Assembly (NCBI GenBank): GCA_021158735.1
Contig: JAGGUC010000157.1
Location: forward strand, 1 to 8,465
DNA: 8,465 nucleotides
Source of the DNA: Desulfurococcales archaeon
Lineage (GTDB): Archaea > Thermoproteota > Thermoprotei_A > Sulfolobales > NBVN01
Direction of reading: 5' to 3'
Shown: positions 6,677 to 8,465 of the stretch, piece after piece
Layout: each line of letters opens with the position of its first letter
How positions within the stretch are numbered: position 1 is the stretch's first letter
Notes under the pieces: generated by a model
What the model was told of the DNA's origin: nothing
The model's database searches: none
The model's input: only the letters and a program-made list of their open reading frames with translations
Translations under genes and position numbers: made by a program

Positions 6677-6685
6677 CGTTTTATG
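6677..6685 (-). promoter_or_regulatory. TATA-like box of the oxidoreductase operon
   Basis: Minus-strand CATAAAACG is centred about 28 bp before the GTG start of the gamma gene, so transcription would begin at or within a few bases of the start codon. This is a common layout for the first gene of archaeal operons. Confidence 0.45.
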
Positions 6686-6699
6686 TGATTCTGTGACAT

Positions 6700-6712
6700 G
6701 CGGATTGTCCGC
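6700..6712. promoter_or_regulatory. Inverted repeat in the divergent promoter region
   Basis: GCGGA-TTG-TCCGC is a 5-bp inverted repeat with a 3-base centre, lying about 15 bp upstream of the operon's TATA-like box and between two divergent promoters. Its G/C-rich arms stand out in an A/T-rich spacer. It could be an operator for a small dimeric regulator controlling both sides, but five-base arms can occur by chance. Confidence 0.25.
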
Positions 6713-6742
6713 TACGCTGGGCTTCAGATGTCTCCATGTCCA

Positions 6743-6787
6743 TATATTTTAAATCGTAAAAGCACTGTACTAGGGTCTAATTTAAAT
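6743..6787 (+). promoter_or_regulatory. Candidate TATA boxes of the aminotransferase gene
   Basis: Two A/T boxes precede the gene: ATATATTTTAAAT near 6743-6755 and AATTTAAAT at 6779-6787. The second is centred about 35 bp before the ATG and would give a leader of around 8 nt; the first would give a leader of about 40 nt that contains the AGGG at 6807-6810. Confidence 0.4.
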
Positions 6788-6817
6788 CCTGCTATGTGAG
6801 ATTTACAGGGCTGAAAT

Positions 6818-7993
6818 ATGTCAATTGCTGAAGTACTTGAGAAGATTCCTGTTTCAGGTATAAGGAGGTTGTTCGAGCTCGCGTCAAAAATGCCTGAGGT
6901 AATTAATCTAGGTATTGGGGAGCCTGATTTCGACACCCCAGAACACATTAAGAAAGCAGCGGTTGAGGCATTAGAGGAGGGATATACTCACTATACATCT
7001 AATGCAGGGCTACCTGAACTCAGAGAGGCTATAGTGAGGAAGCTGAAGAAGGATAACGGTATTGAAGCATCTGTTGAGGAAATCATAGTAACCGTGGGCG
7101 GTGAGCAGGCCCTAGCTAATGCTATATTCACCCTAGTAAAGCCAGGAGACGAAGTACTGATCCCCTCACCAGCCTTCGTGTCGTACAGGCCACTCATTCA
7201 GATGGTGGGAGGTGTCCCAGTCGAGGTACCTGTTAGAGAGGAGAATGATTTCTGCCCTGTGGTCGAGGATCTAAAGAATTATGTTACTGGTAAAACTAAG
7301 GCCATAATAATCAACACCCCATGCAATCCAACTGGGGCGGTATACCCGAGGAAGGTGCTTGAGGAGGTAGCTGATTTCGCGGTAGAGCATGACTTAACAG
7401 TGATCTCTGATGAGGCTTACGAGAAAATAGTTTTTGAGGGGGGTCACGTAAGTATTGCCTCACTCAACGGGGTGAAGGACAGGGTCGTGAGCGTCTTCAC
7501 ATTCTCGAAGACCTACGCCATGACTGGGTGGAGGCTGGGGTACGCTGTCGCCAGAAAAGACATCATAGACAGGATGGTTAAGCTCAACATGTACCTAGTT
7601 GCCTGCCCCGTAGCTTTCGCTCAGAAGGCTGCCTTAGCAGCTCTTGAAGGACCTCAGGACTGCGTTGAGAGGATGGTTAGTGAGTACAGGAGGAGGATCG
7701 ACTTAGTTTTCAGGAGGCTGAGTGAGATGCTTGACGTATCGGTCATCAAGCCTAAGGGCACATTCTATATATTCCCTAATATCTCAAGGTACGGGAAGTC
7801 TGAGAAGGTCGCTGAGCAACTTCTGTATAGTGCTAAAGTAGCTGTAGTACCGGGGTCAGCATTCGGTAGGTACGGTGAAGGATATTTAAGAATATCTTGT
7901 GCTACATCATATGAGAAACTTGCTGAGGCTATGGACAGGATCGAGGAATGGATGGAATGGATGAAGACTTACGGTTCAAGGAAAACACAGTAA
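6818..7993 (+). CDS. PLP-dependent class I/II aminotransferase
   Basis: This 391-residue fold-type I aminotransferase (aspartate/alanine/aromatic group) moves an amino group between an amino acid and a 2-oxoacid, normally 2-oxoglutarate. Visible motifs are the N-terminal INLGIGEPDFDTP, NPTG (170-173), Asp198 in SDEAYEK (pyridine nitrogen), Lys231 in TFSKTYAMTGWRLGY (Schiff base), Arg239 (PLP phosphate) and Arg358 in YLRIS (substrate carboxylate). Length is normal and the gene is intact. ATG has AGGG 7 nt upstream. It is divergent from the oxidoreductase operon across a 164-bp promoter region, so it may supply that enzyme's 2-oxoacid. Whether the substrate is aspartate, alanine, aromatic or branched-chain cannot be read from the sequence. 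Confidence 0.93.
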   Translation: MSIAEVLEKIPVSGIRRLFELASKMPEVINLGIGEPDFDTPEHIKKAAVEALEEGYTHYTSNAGLPELREAIVRKLKKDNGIEASVEEIIVTVGGEQALANAIFTLVKPGDEVLIPSPAFVSYRPLIQMVGGVPVEVPVREENDFCPVVEDLKNYVTGKTKAIIINTPCNPTGAVYPRKVLEEVADFAVEHDLTVISDEAYEKIVFEGGHVSIASLNGVKDRVVSVFTFSKTYAMTGWRLGYAVARKDIIDRMVKLNMYLVACPVAFAQKAALAALEGPQDCVERMVSEYRRRIDLVFRRLSEMLDVSVIKPKGTFYIFPNISRYGKSEKVAEQLLYSAKVAVVPGSAFGRYGEGYLRISCATSYEKLAEAMDRIEEWMEWMKTYGSRKTQ

Positions 7994-8022
7994 GTACCTA
8001 CACCTTGTTAACTTGTTAATAG

Positions 8023-8060
8023 GAAAAATAGATTTGCTTACTCTATCTCTATTCTTTTTA
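8023..8060. terminator. Possible two-way terminator
   Basis: Between the convergent aminotransferase and the small membrane protein gene, AATAGA (8027-8032) can pair with TCTATT (8048-8053). The plus strand then runs into CTTTTT, and the minus strand has TTTTTCC beyond the stem. T-rich tracts alone end archaeal transcription, so termination in both directions is plausible. The stem is weak. Confidence 0.35.
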
Positions 8061-8186
8061 TTATGCTTGCTTCTTAGCTTTAGATGACTTCCAAGCCCTG
8101 TAAACGCCCAGCCCTAAGCCTACCCCGTACAGCAGTACTATACCTATGACCAACATAGCGATTGCTCCAGCACTTAATCCGGGCAT
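8061..8186 (-). CDS. 41-residue single-span membrane protein, NSS small-subunit-like
   Basis: The reading frame starts at ATG 8186, one base after the transporter stop, with a strong GGAGGTGA site (8193-8200) inside the end of the transporter gene. The product starts MPGLSAGAIAMLVIGIVLLY, has one hydrophobic span (about residues 6-28) with a Gly-rich second half (GVGLGLGVY), and ends in a basic tail (RAWKSSKAKKQA). By size, layout and position it resembles MetS-type small subunits encoded next to NSS-family amino-acid importers (described for methionine/alanine uptake in Corynebacterium MetPS). It probably assists the adjacent transporter in the membrane. The family match is from pattern and context only; a non-homologous small membrane protein remains possible. 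Confidence 0.78.
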   Translation of the reverse strand: MPGLSAGAIAMLVIGIVLLYGVGLGLGVYRAWKSSKAKKQA

Positions 8187-8187
8187 A

Positions 8188-8465
8188 TTATTTCACCTCC
8201 TTCGTTCTCCACTTAAAACCTGACAGTATTAATGCTGCTATTATCATTATTACAATAGTAAGCACTGATATTGGTGATACATGAGCGGTGGTGGCAAGTC
8301 CCCAACCAAGTATAATCAGTAATACTATCGGTGATATGAACTTTATGAACACGTCAAACCATGGGCCAAGCTTCCATTCAGCATTAGGATTCACATAGTC
8401 TCTAAGTAACTTCATACCAAGGAAATAGCCAGCTAGAATAGCCTCAAGAAGTACAAGCCATATCC
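8188..8465 (-). CDS. NSS-family sodium symporter, C-terminal part (cut by window edge)
   Basis: Ninety-one C-terminal residues are visible; the frame stays open to the last base, and the 5' end is outside the window. They show the end of one membrane span (IWLVLLEAILAGYFLG), a hydrophilic loop with KLLRDYVN and EWKLGPWFD, then two more spans (FIKFISPIVLLIILGWGL and ISVLTIVIMIIAALILSGF) and a short basic tail. The W.LG.WFD...KF..P motif followed by two final helices is how sodium:neurotransmitter-symporter family proteins end. These import amino acids with sodium. An internal ATG at 8415 is a normal Met within the protein, not a start. The close downstream small membrane gene supports an amino-acid importer. 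Confidence 0.75.
   Translation of the reverse strand, partial: IWLVLLEAILAGYFLGMKLLRDYVNPNAEWKLGPWFDVFIKFISPIVLLIILGWGLATTAHVSPISVLTIVIMIIAALILSGFKWRTKEVK

Noticed and set aside
6724..6948. 74-codon minus-strand frame over the aminotransferase start
   Set aside because: It overlaps the conserved aminotransferase N-terminus and its promoter; product is low in recognisable features.
1..8465. CRISPR array, tRNA/rRNA genes or insertion sequence ends
   Set aside because: No regularly spaced direct repeats, no cloverleaf-like RNA gene and no transposase or paired terminal repeats were seen on reading; covariance-model searches were not possible here.

Overview
This window looks like part of the chromosome of an anaerobic, peptide-fermenting hyperthermophilic archaeon, most likely a crenarchaeon (Thermoproteota). 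The signs are a four-component archaeal 2-oxoacid:ferredoxin oxidoreductase, an ADP-forming acyl-CoA synthetase alpha subunit, several TTG/GTG starts, heavy use of AGG/AGA and ATA codons, GGAGGTG-type ribosome binding sites and A/T-rich TATA-like boxes 25-35 bp before starts. The species cannot be named from what is visible.

Left part (1-2221): a small single-cluster ferredoxin and an agmatinase-family ureohydrolase, both on the minus strand. Divergent from the agmatinase is a plus-strand relic of NAD biosynthesis: the first third of quinolinate synthase (nadA, with a +1 shift in a G run) runs straight into the last ~50 residues of L-aspartate oxidase (nadB). The rest of both genes is missing. 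An A/T-only 18-bp palindrome separates this relic from the next gene.

Centre (2222-6653): a minus-strand operon read right to left. It encodes the oxidoreductase gamma subunit, a 2x[4Fe-4S] delta subunit (overlapping gamma by 11 bp), a 700-residue protein fusing the alpha and beta subunits (4 bp after delta), and, 56 bp later, the alpha subunit of ADP-forming acyl-CoA synthetase. Such proteins oxidise a 2-oxoacid to acyl-CoA plus reduced ferredoxin, then recover the thioester energy as ATP.

Right part (6654-8465): a 164-bp divergent promoter region, a plus-strand PLP aminotransferase that could supply the 2-oxoacid, then a convergent minus-strand pair: the C-terminal end of a sodium:neurotransmitter-symporter (NSS) family transporter, cut by the window edge, and a 41-residue single-span membrane protein resembling the small subunits that accompany some NSS amino-acid importers. 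Together the genes suggest amino acid uptake, transamination, ferredoxin-linked oxidative decarboxylation and ATP formation. The lost de novo NAD genes fit a nutrient-rich, scavenging lifestyle. The links between genes are inferred from gene order; the protein families are read from motifs.
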